64,000 nucleotides of DNA from Litchfieldella qijiaojingensis (lineage in GTDB: Bacteria; Pseudomonadota; Gammaproteobacteria; Pseudomonadales; Halomonadaceae). Location: contig NZ_BMXS01000002.1 in the NCBI RefSeq assembly GCF_014651875.1, forward strand, positions 62,001 through 126,000, given 5' to 3'. Shown here piece after piece: positions 27,743-37,610 of the stretch. Every line of letters begins with the position of its first letter. The first letter of the stretch is position 1. The notes beneath the pieces are model-generated. The model saw only the letters and a list, made by a program, of their open reading frames with translations, did not search any database and had not been told where the DNA came from. The translations under genes were made by a program, and so were the position numbers.

Positions 27743-29879
27743 GACCGTCGATTTCGCGGCTGAATGGCGGCAAAGAGTTCAGTAGCGCCTGCCCATAGCG
27801 ACGCGTCAGCACCCGGCGGTCGAGCAGAGTGATACGACCGCTGTCTGCCTCCTTGCGAATCAAACGTCCACAGGCCTGGACCAACTTGATCGAGGCGTCC
27901 GGCACCGCAATACGCATGAAGGGGTTGCCACCTCGACTCTCGATCCACTCCGCCAACGTCGCACCGACGGGATCGTCGGGCACCGCAAACGGCAGGCGGG
28001 TGATCACCACGTGCGTCAAATAGTCGCCGGGCAGATCGATGCCTTCGGCGAAGCTCGCCAGGCCGAAAATGATGCTCCCTTCCCCTGCATCCACGCGGGC
28101 GCGGTGGCGTTCGATCAGCTCACGCTTTGGCAAACGGTCCTGGGCCAGCACCCGCTCGCGCAACTCCTTGGGTAACGCTTTCTCCACGGCGCGCAACTGG
28201 GCCCGTGAGGAGAACAGCATTAGTACCGCCTCTCGCGATTCCAGCCCCTCGACGAATGTCACGATGGCTCGCTCGTGGGCATCCCGATCGCCCGGATCGA
28301 CGGCTTCGCGAGGCACGCTGAGCACCGCCCGCGAGTAGTCGAAAGGACTCGGCAAGCGCTGGTAGCGATAGCGGTTGGCAAGCCCTGCACGCTCCTGCAA
28401 GCGCTCGAAACGCCCCAGAGCGGTCAGCGTCGCCGACGTCACCACCGCCCCATGACAGCTCCCCCACAAATAACGTGCCAGGGTTGCCGCCGCCGACACT
28501 GGGCTCGCCGAGAAGGTCAGCTCCGCATCGCCCTGGATCCGCTCGAAGGTCAACCAGCGTGCCCGGGGCGGCTCGTTGGGGTCGTCCTCCTCGCTCATCG
28601 CCAACCACAGCGCATGCGCCTCGAGCGCCCGACCATGCAGCAGCGCAATCAAGGGCAGCCACGGCTCGGCCTGCTCACGCGGCAACCCGGTGTGTTTTTC
28701 CGGGTCGAGGCTCTCGCGCAGGATATCGGCCATGGTCTCCAGATTGCGCGCAAGCTCGGCGAAGATCACGGTCAAGGCACTGGCATGCTCACGCAACGCC
28801 GACGGTACCCGCCCCATGTCGAAACGGTGATGCCGACTGTCGTCGCTGTTTTCACCGGCAAGGCCGTTAGGAAGCTCCGCCACCCGATGCCCCAGAGCGA
28901 AGACCTCGCCGAGGCGTGGTTCAAGCGCGGCGATGGTCTCCGGCATGCCAGCCAGCAGACGCGCCACGGTCGGTTGCACGGCCAGTGCTGCATTCAGGTC
29001 GGTGAGCGATTTCTTGAGCGTGCGCAGCCAGCGCAGGGCCCCATTGACGGCGAAGCGATGAGTGAAATGCTCGATTGCCTTGTCGGGAAGATGGTGGCCC
29101 TCATCGAACACATAGATGCACTCGGATGGTTTGGGCAACACGACACCACCACCCAACGACAGGTCGGCCAGCACCAAGTCGTGATTGGCAACGATGACAT
29201 CGGCGCTCTCGAGCTGGCGGCGAGCACGAAAGAAGGCGCAGGCACTGAAGTGCCCACAGCGGCGATTGGTACACTGGCGGTGGTCAGTGGTCAGGCGCCG
29301 CCATTGGGGATCGGCAATGGCCTGCGGCCAGCTATCGCGATCCCCTTCCCAGCGTCCACTGCCATAGGCCTCGGCGAGTTCCTTGACCAATACCTGGAAG
29401 TCATCGCCGTCACGGGCGTCGAGTGCCTGTTCGAACAGCGATAGGGTGGGATTGTCCTCGCCACCGTCCAGCGCCTGGTCGAGCTTGGCGACGCACAGAT
29501 AACGGCCCCGTCCCTTGGCCAAGGCAAAGTCGAAATCGAGACCGCTGTGTTCGGCCAGCGCCGGCAGGTCCTGGTGCAGCACCTGTTCCTGCAGTGCCAC
29601 CGTGGCAGTGGAAACCACCAGCCGCTTGCCATGGGCTTTGGCCACCGGCAATGCCGCCAGCAGATAGGCCAGGGTCTTGCCGGTACCGGTACCCGCCTCG
29701 AGCACGCACACATGTTCGTCGGAGGTACGCCGGCCAGCATCATCGACCTCGATGCTTGCCAAGGTGCGCGCGATCTCGGCGATCATCAGCCGCTGACCAT
29801 AGCGTGGGGTCAGCTCGAGACGTTCCAGCACCCGGCGGTAGGCGGCCTGGATCTCGCCCTTGAGTGCCTCGTCGAGCAT
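27717..29879 (-). CDS. dinG: ATP-dependent DNA helicase DinG
   Basis: A 720-residue superfamily 2 XPD-like 5'-3' helicase that unwinds R-loops and G-quadruplexes. Walker A is EAGTGTGKTLAYLLA; the iron-sulfur domain carries CVAKLDQ and CTNRRCGHFSAC; Walker B reads DEGHHLPD, the DEGH form seen in DinG rather than the DEAH of YoaA. The C-terminal helicase motif ACGRLIRKEADSGRI is present. I saw no LexA box (CTGT-N8-ACAG) before the start, so SOS control is not evident. It follows rhlB by 32 bp on the same strand. Confidence 0.93.
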   Translation of the reverse strand: MLDEALKGEIQAAYRRVLERLELTPRYGQRLMIAEIARTLASIEVDDAGRRTSDEHVCVLEAGTGTGKTLAYLLAALPVAKAHGKRLVVSTATVALQEQVLHQDLPALAEHSGLDFDFALAKGRGRYLCVAKLDQALDGGEDNPTLSLFEQALDARDGDDFQVLVKELAEAYGSGRWEGDRDSWPQAIADPQWRRLTTDHRQCTNRRCGHFSACAFFRARRQLESADVIVANHDLVLADLSLGGGVVLPKPSECIYVFDEGHHLPDKAIEHFTHRFAVNGALRWLRTLKKSLTDLNAALAVQPTVARLLAGMPETIAALEPRLGEVFALGHRVAELPNGLAGENSDDSRHHRFDMGRVPSALREHASALTVIFAELARNLETMADILRESLDPEKHTGLPREQAEPWLPLIALLHGRALEAHALWLAMSEEDDPNEPPRARWLTFERIQGDAELTFSASPVSAAATLARYLWGSCHGAVVTSATLTALGRFERLQERAGLANRYRYQRLPSPFDYSRAVLSVPREAVDPGDRDAHERAIVTFVEGLESREAVLMLFSSRAQLRAVEKALPKELRERVLAQDRLPKRELIERHRARVDAGEGSIIFGLASFAEGIDLPGDYLTHVVITRLPFAVPDDPVGATLAEWIESRGGNPFMRIAVPDASIKLVQACGRLIRKEADSGRITLLDRRVLTRRYGQALLNSLPPFSREIDGQRVNEPAI

Positions 29880-29911
29880 CGCACTCCCATCCTCGCGGCT
29901 TGGCGCTACCC

Positions 29912-31186
29912 TTACAGCATGCCCTCTGGGGGATGCTCGCAGGGCAACTTGTCGTTGATGTAGCGCTCGATCTCCGGCAGCGAGAAGGCATCCTCCTCAC
30001 CGACAAAGCTGATCGATACGCCCTTGGCACCGGCGCGTCCGGTACGGCCGATACGGTGCACGTAATCCTCGGGATCTTCCGGCAGGGTATAGTTGATCAC
30101 GTGGCTGACGTCATCGATATGAATGCCGCGTCCGGCCACATCGGTCGCCACCAGCACACGGACATCCCCCTCGCGGAAACGCTCCAGAGTCTTGATCCGT
30201 TGCGACTGCGGCACATCGCCGGAGAGCATCGCCACATTGATGTCGGCCTTGCGCAGTAGGTCGTCGAGTTTACGCACCAAGTCTCGGCGATTGCCGAACA
30301 CCATCACCCGGTCGAAGGTTTCCTGCTTGAGCAGGTTGATCAACAGGCGCTGCTTGTCGTCGTCGCCGACCATGTAGACGCGCTGGTCGATAGCGGCAGC
30401 GTTGTCCACCGTGACTTCGATGTCGATGTGCGAGGCTTCGTGAGTCCATTGGCTTGCCAGATTGAGGATGTCCTCGGTGAAGGTCGCCGAGAACAGGAAG
30501 GTCTGGCGCTCCTCCTTCTTGGGCGTATGGCGTATGATGCGCTTGACGTCGGGGATGAAGCCCATCGACAGCATGCGATCGGCCTCGTCGAGCACCAGTA
30601 CCTCGACCTGGGTCAGATCGACATCCCGCCGTTGGTGGAAATCGAGCAGACGCCCGGGCGTGGCCACCAGGATATCCAGTGACTTACCCAGGTTGTCGCG
30701 CTGCTTCTGATAGTCCATACCCCCCACCACGCTGGCCACGTTCAGCGAAGTAAAGCGAGCCAGCGCTTTGGCGTCTTTTTCGATCTGCAGCGCCAGCTCC
30801 CGCGTTGGAGCAATGATCAAGGCGCGCGGCGCTCCTGTTTTCTGCCCGTCGGGAGCCTTTTCCTCCAGGAAATAGGCCAGGATCGAAATCAGGAAGGCGG
30901 CCGTCTTGCCGGTACCGGTCTGGGCCTTGCCGACCACGTCGCCACCCAGCAATGTCCGATTCAATGCTTCGGCCTGGATCGGCGTGCAATACTCGAACCC
31001 CAGGGCATGAATGGCACGCATCAGCGGCAATGGCAAATCGAAGTCGTGAAAACGCCACTTCCCCGCCACGGCGGGTACCTGGAATTGCCGCAGATCCCAA
31101 TTGGACTGGGACTTGCGCGGTTTACGACGACGACGTTTGGGCTTGCGGTTCTGGGCCGGTGCTTGGGTCTTTTCCGACTCGCTCAT
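29912..31186 (-). CDS. rhlB: DEAD-box RNA helicase RhlB
   Basis: A 424-residue helicase with a very basic N-terminal tail ([12 protein letters not shown]), then RecA domain 1 ([35 protein letters not shown]) and domain 2 ([30 protein letters not shown]). Overall similarity is to RhlB, the RNase E partner in the degradosome; rne itself is at the far end of this window. RhlB unwinds mRNA for RNase E and PNPase. The N-terminal tail is longer than in E. coli, as in Pseudomonas. Confidence 0.88.
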   Translation of the reverse strand: MSESEKTQAPAQNRKPKRRRRKPRKSQSNWDLRQFQVPAVAGKWRFHDFDLPLPLMRAIHALGFEYCTPIQAEALNRTLLGGDVVGKAQTGTGKTAAFLISILAYFLEEKAPDGQKTGAPRALIIAPTRELALQIEKDAKALARFTSLNVASVVGGMDYQKQRDNLGKSLDILVATPGRLLDFHQRRDVDLTQVEVLVLDEADRMLSMGFIPDVKRIIRHTPKKEERQTFLFSATFTEDILNLASQWTHEASHIDIEVTVDNAAAIDQRVYMVGDDDKQRLLINLLKQETFDRVMVFGNRRDLVRKLDDLLRKADINVAMLSGDVPQSQRIKTLERFREGDVRVLVATDVAGRGIHIDDVSHVINYTLPEDPEDYVHRIGRTGRAGAKGVSISFVGEEDAFSLPEIERYINDKLPCEHPPEGML

Positions 31187-31367
31187 AGGCTATGATTGTG
31201 TCTCGATATCAGTGAATGTGTTGCGTTGACGGCAAACGCCCGGGCATTTTCAAGCACACTATTGTACCAGTCATTGACGAAGAGGGCGCGCTCGCTGCGA
31301 ACGGCGCTTCGAAGGTCATCGTCGCCCTGATAGAATGCCTGGCAAACGCATTCAGGAGTCTTGTCCC

Positions 31368-31613
31368 ATGACGCGCAGGAAGAAGACCCGGTCTCTGGCC
31401 GACAAGGTGACGATCCGCACCGGCAAGCGCAAGGATTACCGGAAATGGCGTCACGAGAACCCCGATCAGGTCACCTCGTCGCGCCGTTTCACCGACAAGA
31501 AAGCTCAGCAGCGCAAGCTTCAGGCTGCCCGCAAGCTGGCACGCCAGCAGCAGGCCCCCACCATCGAGATTCACTCCCCGGATAATGCCCGGAACGACGA
31601 CAAGGACGAATGA
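31368..31613 (+). CDS. Small basic protein of unknown function
   Basis: An 81-residue, highly charged protein: basic for the first 60 residues ([47 protein letters not shown]), acidic at the end (NARNDDKDE). It has no signal peptide or membrane segment. AGGAG lies about nine bases before the ATG, and its stop overlaps the xthA start (ATGATG), so it is translated with the repair nuclease. The composition suggests nucleic-acid or ribosome binding, but I do not recognise a family. Codon use is like its neighbours, which supports a real gene. Confidence 0.65.
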   Translation: MTRRKKTRSLADKVTIRTGKRKDYRKWRHENPDQVTSSRRFTDKKAQQRKLQAARKLARQQQAPTIEIHSPDNARNDDKDE

Positions 31614-32428
31614 TGCGACTGGTATCCTTCAATATCAACGGATTGCGTTCACGCCTGCATCAGCTCGAAGCATTGATCGACGCTCACCAGCCAGAGGTGA
31701 TCGGCCTGCAGGAAACCAAGGTCCAGAACAGCGAGTTTCCCGAGGATGCCATCAGGGCTCTCGGCTATCAGGTCTATTATCATGGCCAGAAAGGCCACTA
31801 CGGTGTCGCGCTTCTCACCCGAGATGAACCCGAAACGGTATTCTACGGCTTCCCCGACGACGGCGAAGACGCCCAACGCCGTATGATCGGCATCCGGTTG
31901 CCGTCGGCCGACGGCGAGGCCTTGACCGTGTGGAACGGCTACTTCCCACAAGGCGAGAATGTCGACCACCCTACCAAGTTTCCCCACAAGCGACACTTCT
32001 ACTCACAGCTCTCGCAGCTACTGGACGCCCTGCATCGCCCGGACGAGCGTGTCGTCGTGATGGGGGATTTCAACATATCGCCCGAGGATATCGACATCGG
32101 CATCGGCGAAGCCAACCGCAAGCGTTGGCTGCGGGAGGGCAAGACCAGCTTCCAGCCGATCGAGCGCGAGTGGCTCTCGCGCATCAAGGAGTGGGGACTG
32201 AAGGACAGCTACCGACTCTGTCACCCCGAGATCGACGACCGCTTCAGTTGGTTCGACTACCGTTCCCGCGGCTTCGATCGCGATCCCAAGCGCGGGCTGC
32301 GCATCGATTACATCCTGGTTACCGAACCTCTCGGTGAACGAGTGCGTGATGCCGGTATCGATTACGAGCTGCGGGGCATGGACAAGCCCTCGGATCACGC
32401 CCCGGTGTGGACCGAGCTATCGCTCTGA
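31610..32428 (+). CDS. xthA: Exodeoxyribonuclease III
   Basis: A 272-residue endonuclease/exonuclease/phosphatase-fold enzyme, an AP endonuclease of base-excision repair. Signatures: [19 protein letters not shown] (metal-binding Glu), [14 protein letters not shown] (catalytic Asp and Asn), [11 protein letters not shown] and the terminal SDHAPVW. The start overlaps the small upstream gene; ATG at 31610 or 31613 are both possible. Its last 34 bp overlap the TPR gene on the opposite strand. Confidence 0.94.
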   Translation: MMRLVSFNINGLRSRLHQLEALIDAHQPEVIGLQETKVQNSEFPEDAIRALGYQVYYHGQKGHYGVALLTRDEPETVFYGFPDDGEDAQRRMIGIRLPSADGEALTVWNGYFPQGENVDHPTKFPHKRHFYSQLSQLLDALHRPDERVVVMGDFNISPEDIDIGIGEANRKRWLREGKTSFQPIEREWLSRIKEWGLKDSYRLCHPEIDDRFSWFDYRSRGFDRDPKRGLRIDYILVTEPLGERVRDAGIDYELRGMDKPSDHAPVWTELSL

Positions 32429-33594
32429 TCATTACCTCCGCGATGCGACGCCTGGTCCGGGATGCCAGGTGTCGCAGCGTTCTCTCCTTCGCTTTCCTTG
32501 AGGCGCTCCAACCAGGCTACAGCCTCCTCGGCACCTAGTTCATGGGCACAGCGCCAAGCCTCGAGCGCCTTCCTTTCCTCTCCCCAGGCATACGCCAACT
32601 GGCCGAGCTGCATCCAGTCCTCGCTTTCGCCGCTTCTCTGGGCGACCGCACGCCAGGCCTGCAGAGCGCGTCGTCGATCACGTGCCGCCGTCCAGGCCTG
32701 TGCCAGCAGCCGCCGATGGTCGAGGCTGTCGGCCAATTCTCCCTGGTCCAGCGCCGCTTGCAGTATCTCACCCGCTCGTGCCGGTGTACCTCCCGCAAGG
32801 TGCAAGCGGATACGCATCAGGAGATCATCGCGTCCCGACAGGGCGCCACGTCGCCAGCCAGCCTCCCACAAGGCTGCGGCTTGGCCGTGCTCTCCCAAGC
32901 GCTGGGCGAGCCCCGCTGCACGTCGCCACTGATCGGCATCCTCGGAAGCCTGTGCCAGCAGGCGATCCAATATTTGCAACGCCTGTTTGTCCTGCCCCAC
33001 ACGTTGATAGACCGATGCCGCCAGCGACAGATGCGCCTCGCTAGGAGCCGAATCATGCCGCATGGCACGTTCGACCCATGGCACGGCCTCCTCCCAGTGC
33101 GACAAGGCGACTTGGGCCTGGGCCATCAACCACAGGTCGGCCGCCTCCGCATCGCTGTGCTCTGCCAACCACCTGCCTAGCAATTCACTCCCCTCTTGCG
33201 TCTGCCCGTCACGCAGTCGCAGGCGAGCTTCCTGACGCAACCAGCGGGCCCGGTGCTCGGTATCGATATCCGCCATGCCTCGCGCGTCGCGCAACCAGTC
33301 GGCCGCTTGCGCATATCGGCCTTCCTGAGCCACCGCTGTCGCCGCCAGTTGCAGGTACAGTGCCCGTGCCCAACGGTCGGCGGCATTGCCTCCCTCGAGT
33401 CTCTGCGCCTGAACCTGGGCTTTTTCAGCGACGCCCGCTGCCTCTCCCGCCGCAAGACGCTGCTGAAGCGTTTCCAGGTCCCGCACCATGTCACTCGACA
33501 AGGGCGGTGCCGCATACCCGGTCGTACACCAGGCCCAGACACCGACCAGCACACAAGCGAGACGCCACCGCGCAATCCGTCGTATATCGCTCAT
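32395..33594 (-). CDS. TPR-repeat protein of the TonB2-type operon
   Basis: A 399-residue exported protein: signal peptide (about 1-28, ending TTGYA-AP), then a helical protein of degenerate tetratricopeptide repeats rich in Ala, Leu and Trp-Ala pairs ([39 protein letters not shown]). It is the last gene of the DUF3450-exbB-exbB-exbD-tonB set, 3 bp behind tonB. TPR proteins occupy this position in the TonB2/TtpC systems of vibrios and marine gammaproteobacteria, where they are thought to assist transport. No enzymatic motif is visible. Confidence 0.75.
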   Translation of the reverse strand: MSDIRRIARWRLACVLVGVWAWCTTGYAAPPLSSDMVRDLETLQQRLAAGEAAGVAEKAQVQAQRLEGGNAADRWARALYLQLAATAVAQEGRYAQAADWLRDARGMADIDTEHRARWLRQEARLRLRDGQTQEGSELLGRWLAEHSDAEAADLWLMAQAQVALSHWEEAVPWVERAMRHDSAPSEAHLSLAASVYQRVGQDKQALQILDRLLAQASEDADQWRRAAGLAQRLGEHGQAAALWEAGWRRGALSGRDDLLMRIRLHLAGGTPARAGEILQAALDQGELADSLDHRRLLAQAWTAARDRRRALQAWRAVAQRSGESEDWMQLGQLAYAWGEERKALEAWRCAHELGAEEAVAWLERLKESEGENAATPGIPDQASHRGGNDQSDSSVHTGA

Positions 33595-33597
33595 GGC

Positions 33598-34380
33598 TCA
33601 CCTCAACTGAAATTCCAGCCGCTGACGCGCCCGTCTCGGCTGCCCCGCGGGGAACTCCCAGCGGGCGATCGCCTGACGCGCCGCACGGTCGAAGACATTG
33701 CGTGGTCGGGCCTCCACGATCTCGATCGAATTCGCCTCGACACGACCATCGGCACCGATCGTAAAGTGGACCTCAACGTAGCCTTCCAGGCCCCGCCGTT
33801 GTGCTCGGGCGGGATATTCCGGCGGCACGCGTCGAGTCGGTCGTGGCGATGACTCGATTCCCTCGGCTACCCGCGCTCCATCCACGCGGGCCGATGTCGC
33901 GGCCTGCGAGTCCGTTGCCTCCGCCGGTTCGCTGTCTTGTGCCAGCGACTCAGCGGGCTGTGATGCCTCGACCGGTTCGGCCTTGGGTTCGGGCCGCGGT
34001 TCCGGTTGTGGCTCTGGCTGAGGTTGCGGCTCCGGCTCGGGACGCACCTCGCTGATCTCCGGCAGAACCGTATCCAGCTCCACCTCAGGAGTCTCCAAGG
34101 CCGGCATCTCGGGTTCCGGCAAGGCAATGGCACTGTCGAAGGTCGGTGCCGGCATCGGGGCCGGAGGTGGCGACGCCGTCTGCGGCGGTGGTGGTGGCAA
34201 CGCCTCCGCGGGAGCCGACGTTTCCTGTTCCGTCGATTCCGGCACATCGGTCATTGCCATCGACATCGTCACCTCGACGATCTCGCGCTCCTCTTCCGGA
34301 GGAGCGACCAGCAGCGCCAACAGAAGAAACAGCAGCAGCGCCAGCAAGACACCGCCTAACGCCGCCACGACAACACGCAT
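33598..34380 (-). CDS. tonB: Energy-transducing protein TonB
   Basis: A 260-residue protein: one N-terminal membrane anchor (about 4-26), a long Pro/Glu-rich spacer that spans the periplasm (PEPEPQPQPEPQPEPR), and a C-terminal TonB domain (about 180-260) with PPEYPARAQRRGLEGYVEVHFTI. It passes proton-motive force from ExbBD to outer-membrane receptors for siderophores, heme or B12. It shares one base with the exbD stop. No TonB-dependent receptor is in the window, so the substrate is unknown. Confidence 0.92.
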   Translation of the reverse strand: MRVVVAALGGVLLALLLFLLLALLVAPPEEEREIVEVTMSMAMTDVPESTEQETSAPAEALPPPPPQTASPPPAPMPAPTFDSAIALPEPEMPALETPEVELDTVLPEISEVRPEPEPQPQPEPQPEPRPEPKAEPVEASQPAESLAQDSEPAEATDSQAATSARVDGARVAEGIESSPRPTRRVPPEYPARAQRRGLEGYVEVHFTIGADGRVEANSIEIVEARPRNVFDRAARQAIARWEFPAGQPRRARQRLEFQLR

Positions 34381-34787
34381 CAGGGCCCTCCTCGACGGGC
34401 CGCCACGGCAACATTGTCGACGCCGGCTTCACGAATACGGTCCATGACCTCGATCAGCAGGCCTGTAGTAGAGGCACGATCAGCTTGGATGACTACCCCT
34501 CCCTGGCCGCTCACCAGGCTCGCAACCTCGCTACCGACCCGATGGATATCCACCGGCCGCCCATCGACCCAGACCGCGTTCTCGGGCGTGATCGCTACCA
34601 TCACTTGGGCATCGGGGCGCGGCGACGCTGCCGAGGACTCGGGTCGTTCGACATCCACGCCACTTTCCTTGATGAAGCTGGTAGTGACGATGAAGAAGAT
34701 CAACATGATGAAGACCACGTCCAGCATCGGTGTCAGATTGACTTCGTGGGCCTCGCCATGATCAGCACTCAGCCGGCGTCTACGCAT
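34380..34787 (-). CDS. exbD: Biopolymer transport protein ExbD
   Basis: A 135-residue protein with one membrane helix near 22-42 (MLDVVFIMLIFFIVTTSF) containing the conserved proton-relay Asp in LTPMLDVVF, followed by a periplasmic ExbD/TolR domain. The ATG at 34787 has GGAGGAAA just upstream and lies inside the end of exbB (8-bp overlap). With ExbB it forms the proton-driven motor for TonB. Confidence 0.92.
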   Translation of the reverse strand: MRRRRLSADHGEAHEVNLTPMLDVVFIMLIFFIVTTSFIKESGVDVERPESSAASPRPDAQVMVAITPENAVWVDGRPVDIHRVGSEVASLVSGQGGVVIQADRASTTGLLIEVMDRIREAGVDNVAVAARRGGP

Positions 34788-35316
34788 GAGTTTCCTCCGC
34801 GGCGCGAGCCATTCGGTCATGCAATTTCTGATCCTCGCGCCGAATGAGTTGTTCGAGTCGTGTGGTGAACAGCAGCCCCGCCACCGCCACCGCCATGCCA
34901 ACCAGCGTCGGCAAGGTGGCACGCGCCACGCCATCGGCCATTGCCCGAGCCTGGCTGACCTCACTGAGTGCCAGGCTATCGAAGACACTGATCATGCCGG
35001 TGACCGTGCCAAGCAAACCCAGCAAGGGGCAGACGCCTACCAGCAACTTCAACCAGGGCAAGGTGCGACGCAGCCGTGCCAGGAGCGCCTGGGTCCAGAC
35101 TTCGCGCAGGGTCAGCGCACTCCAGCTTGTGTGATCGCGCCGTGCAACCCAGCGTCGGATCAGGGCACGCCTGGCGCGACGGTGAGTGAAACGGAAGTAC
35201 CACCAACGCTCGAGCGCCATGGCAAACAACACTGCGGCCACCACGCCGATCACCACCAGCACGACCCCACCGGCATCGACCAGCCGAGCCAGGGGATCAA
35301 GCCAGAGCGGAATCAT
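34780..35316 (-). CDS. exbB: ExbB/TolQ-family proton channel (short)
   Basis: A 178-residue protein with three membrane segments (about 10-32, 92-115 and 130-155) and the MotA/TolQ/ExbB signature LLGLLGTVTGMISVFDSLAL. It is the standard-length ExbB of this operon. The ATG at 35316 lies within the end of the larger upstream ExbB homologue (20-bp overlap). TonB2-type systems often carry two ExbB-like proteins. Confidence 0.88.
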   Translation of the reverse strand: MIPLWLDPLARLVDAGGVVLVVIGVVAAVLFAMALERWWYFRFTHRRARRALIRRWVARRDHTSWSALTLREVWTQALLARLRRTLPWLKLLVGVCPLLGLLGTVTGMISVFDSLALSEVSQARAMADGVARATLPTLVGMAVAVAGLLFTTRLEQLIRREDQKLHDRMARAAEETHA

Positions 35317-36679
35317 GGACACGCTGCTCCGACGTCTTGCGCTGGGCTTCCAGATGTTCGGCCAGCGCCGCGCTGGCACGCCCTTCCACCACCCCCACCA
35401 AGTGACGGCTGCGGCTGGCCAATGCCGTGTGAGCAAACAGCAGCGGTACGGCCGTGATCAGCCCAAGCACGGTGGTCACCAGGGCTTGACTGATCCCCCC
35501 CGCCATCAACTGGGGATCGCCGGTGCCGAATACCGTGATAGACTGGAAGGTCACTATCATGCCAGTCACGGTACCCAGCAGGCCGAGCAGGGGTGCCACG
35601 GCCGCCAGCAACTTGACCAGTGGCTGGCCACGCTCGAGGCGCGGCTGTTCGGCCAGTAGAGCCTCATCGAGACGCGCCTCCAGCGCTTCGGGAGCGTGAT
35701 CGCTGCCCAAGGCCTGGAAGCGGGCCAGCACCCTTCCCAACGGGTTGTCGTCACGCAGGATATCGAGATCGCGAATCTGACGCCGCAGCATCATGCTCAC
35801 GCGCAGTAGGTAGCCATACTGACCCAGCGCCACCAGCAGGCCGATCACCCCCAGCGTCACCACCACGTAACCCACTGCGCCGCCCTGATGGAAGCGCTCG
35901 GCCAGGCTCGGCTGCTGGGCCAGGGCGTCGATCACCTGGCCGTGCGTCGGATCGAAACTCACCTCATCGCCCGTTCCCTGCTGGAAAGCCTCGAGCCGTG
36001 AGGCGACGTCATGCGGCGTGCGCTCAGCCACGGCCAGCCGTTGCGCCTCGCCTTCACCGCTGCGATGCAACAGATCGCTTTCGCCGAAGGCCAGGAAGTC
36101 GCCCAGGCGAATCACCTCGCGTGGCGCGATACGTCCGGAATGATCGGCTACCGGCGCAGTGAACCGAATGGCGCGACCGCTCTCGGCGGTCAGGGTCATC
36201 AATCGATCGGCCAGCGACTCCACATGCTCGCCCTCGAGGACGGCCTGCTCGTCGAGTCGCTCGGGCAATGTCGCCCTACCGACGGTCAACCAGCTATCCG
36301 ACAGTTCGTCGCGCAATTCGCCGCTATGCCGCGACACCACTGCCAGTACGCCATCGAGATCCCCACCTTGCTCACGGCGCCGTTCGTTCAGCTCTTGAAG
36401 CCGTTCGCGCTGTTGCTGCTGGCGAGCCTCGAGCGTCTCACGGCGTTCGCGGGCGGCATCCCGCTCGGCGGTAGCCGTTTCCAGCGCTTCCTCCAACGCT
36501 TCACGATCATCGACCAGTTCGGCCAGGCGCGCTCTATCCCGGGCTTCGGCGGCCTGGCGCTCGGCGCGTAGGGTTTCCACGGGGGCATCGGATGATTGGG
36601 CTTGCACTCCGGCGAACGGCCAGCACAGTAACATCCCCAGCGCCAAGTAACGCGCCACCGTCACGATACGGCTGTTCAT
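35297..36679 (-). CDS. Large ExbB-like protein, TtpC type
   Basis: A 460-residue protein with a signal peptide (about 1-28), a long periplasmic coiled coil (about 35-105, rich in Glu, Arg and Ala), a mixed domain, then the ExbB/TolQ membrane core near 270-430 with LLGLLGTVTGMIVTFQSITVFG. This plan (extra periplasmic coiled coil fused to ExbB) is that of Vibrio TtpC, required by TonB2 systems. It overlaps the DUF3450 stop by ATGA and the short exbB start by 20 bp. Confidence 0.85.
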   Translation of the reverse strand: MNSRIVTVARYLALGMLLCWPFAGVQAQSSDAPVETLRAERQAAEARDRARLAELVDDREALEEALETATAERDAARERRETLEARQQQQRERLQELNERRREQGGDLDGVLAVVSRHSGELRDELSDSWLTVGRATLPERLDEQAVLEGEHVESLADRLMTLTAESGRAIRFTAPVADHSGRIAPREVIRLGDFLAFGESDLLHRSGEGEAQRLAVAERTPHDVASRLEAFQQGTGDEVSFDPTHGQVIDALAQQPSLAERFHQGGAVGYVVVTLGVIGLLVALGQYGYLLRVSMMLRRQIRDLDILRDDNPLGRVLARFQALGSDHAPEALEARLDEALLAEQPRLERGQPLVKLLAAVAPLLGLLGTVTGMIVTFQSITVFGTGDPQLMAGGISQALVTTVLGLITAVPLLFAHTALASRSRHLVGVVEGRASAALAEHLEAQRKTSEQRVHDSALA

Positions 36680-37464
36680 GAGGCCTCCTCGCCTTGTTCT
36701 TCGACCACTTCCACGACTTGCGAGACCGGCAAGGACAGCAACTCCGGGGCACGCTGATCGCGCGCGATTCGCAGCCCCTTGCGCAGCTCACTCAATGCCT
36801 CGCCGTCGAGAGGGCGCCATTCGCCGTACGCCACCTTCCAGACTCCACCATGGCGACCGTCGGGGGTCAGATAGTAGAGCCCGACCCGCCCGATGCGCAG
36901 GAAGTCGACTTCCAGGGGAACTTCCCCTTCGAGCCGGCCACTCCAGGCATCCATTTCACGTCCATAGTCCAACTCGGTTCTCCAGGCCAAGAGAATCCGG
37001 TCGAGCTTGTCAGCCTGGCTCAGCTCACTGTCGCTGAGCATCGTTTCCAGGTCCGCGACTCGCGCCAGGCGCTCGTCACGCAGGAAGGGCAAATCGCTCT
37101 CGACGAATCGCTCAAGCCGTTCGACCAGTTCACGCATTACCACGGGCAGGACATCACGAGTCTCGGCAAGGGTATCCAGGGCCCGCTCCCGCGTGGCGAT
37201 GGTCTCTGCCTGACGCTCGACCAGGGGTTCCAATTCGTCGTTGTAGGCATCGAGACGTCGAGTTTCTTGCCGTGCCTCTCGCAGCTCTTCAAGGCGTTGA
37301 CGGGTCGCTTCGTCCGCCGCATCGATACGCGCTTGAAGCTCCGCCTGGGCCTTCTGGGCGCGCTGCGATTCATCCAGCAGTTCGTCGTCTGCCATCGCTA
37401 TCGGCGCCAGACAGCACAACGCGATAGCCAGGCCCCAGCGCGGAATGGTCAGCTTGTCTTGCAC
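36676..37464 (-). CDS. DUF3450 periplasmic coiled-coil protein
   Basis: A 262-residue protein with a signal peptide (about 1-25, cleavage near PIAMA-DD), a coiled-coil stretch (about 28-90) and a compact C-terminal domain with FLRIGRVGLYYLTPDG and the tryptophan-rich VWKVAYGEWRPLDG. DUF3450 proteins are encoded at the head of TonB2/TtpC operons; their function is unproven but they probably act with TtpC in the periplasm. The start codon is GTG with GGAGAAGAAG upstream. A Fur-box match lies 52 bp before the start, so the operon should be iron-repressed. Confidence 0.82.
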   Translation of the reverse strand: MQDKLTIPRWGLAIALCCLAPIAMADDELLDESQRAQKAQAELQARIDAADEATRQRLEELREARQETRRLDAYNDELEPLVERQAETIATRERALDTLAETRDVLPVVMRELVERLERFVESDLPFLRDERLARVADLETMLSDSELSQADKLDRILLAWRTELDYGREMDAWSGRLEGEVPLEVDFLRIGRVGLYYLTPDGRHGGVWKVAYGEWRPLDGEALSELRKGLRIARDQRAPELLSLPVSQVVEVVEEQGEEAS

Positions 37465-37515
37465 CTCTTCTTCTCCAGGATGGGGTAAGCGATAGGAGTT
37501 GCACGCTATCCCAAA

Positions 37516-37530
37516 TAATAATAATTATCA
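37516..37530 (-). promoter_or_regulatory. Fur box upstream of the TonB2-type operon
   Basis: TAATAATAATTATCA matches the 7-1-7 Fur inverted repeat (TGATAAT-N-ATTATCA) at every position but one. It lies in an AT-rich patch that stands out in this GC-rich region, ahead of the DUF3450 start. Iron-replete Fur would be expected to repress the operon. Confidence 0.7.
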
Positions 37531-37552
37531 ATAATGCCAACCTTCGAAGCAC

Positions 37553-37580
37553 AAAAAACCGGCCCTCTCTCAAGGGCCGG
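37553..37580 (-). terminator. Rho-independent terminator of etfA
   Basis: CCGGCCCT (37559-37566) and AGGGCCGG (37573-37580) form an eight-base stem with a six-base loop, followed on the minus strand by six U residues (AAAAAA at 37553-37558). It starts 30 bp after the etfA stop and insulates etfBA from the TonB operon. Confidence 0.85.
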
Positions 37581-37610
37581 CAATGATTCGTTACGATCGA
37601 AAAGTGGAGC

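Noticed and set aside
27709-29910. SOS (LexA) control of dinG
   Set aside because: I looked for CTGT-N8-ACAG upstream of the dinG start and did not find it; the gene probably shares the rhlB transcript.
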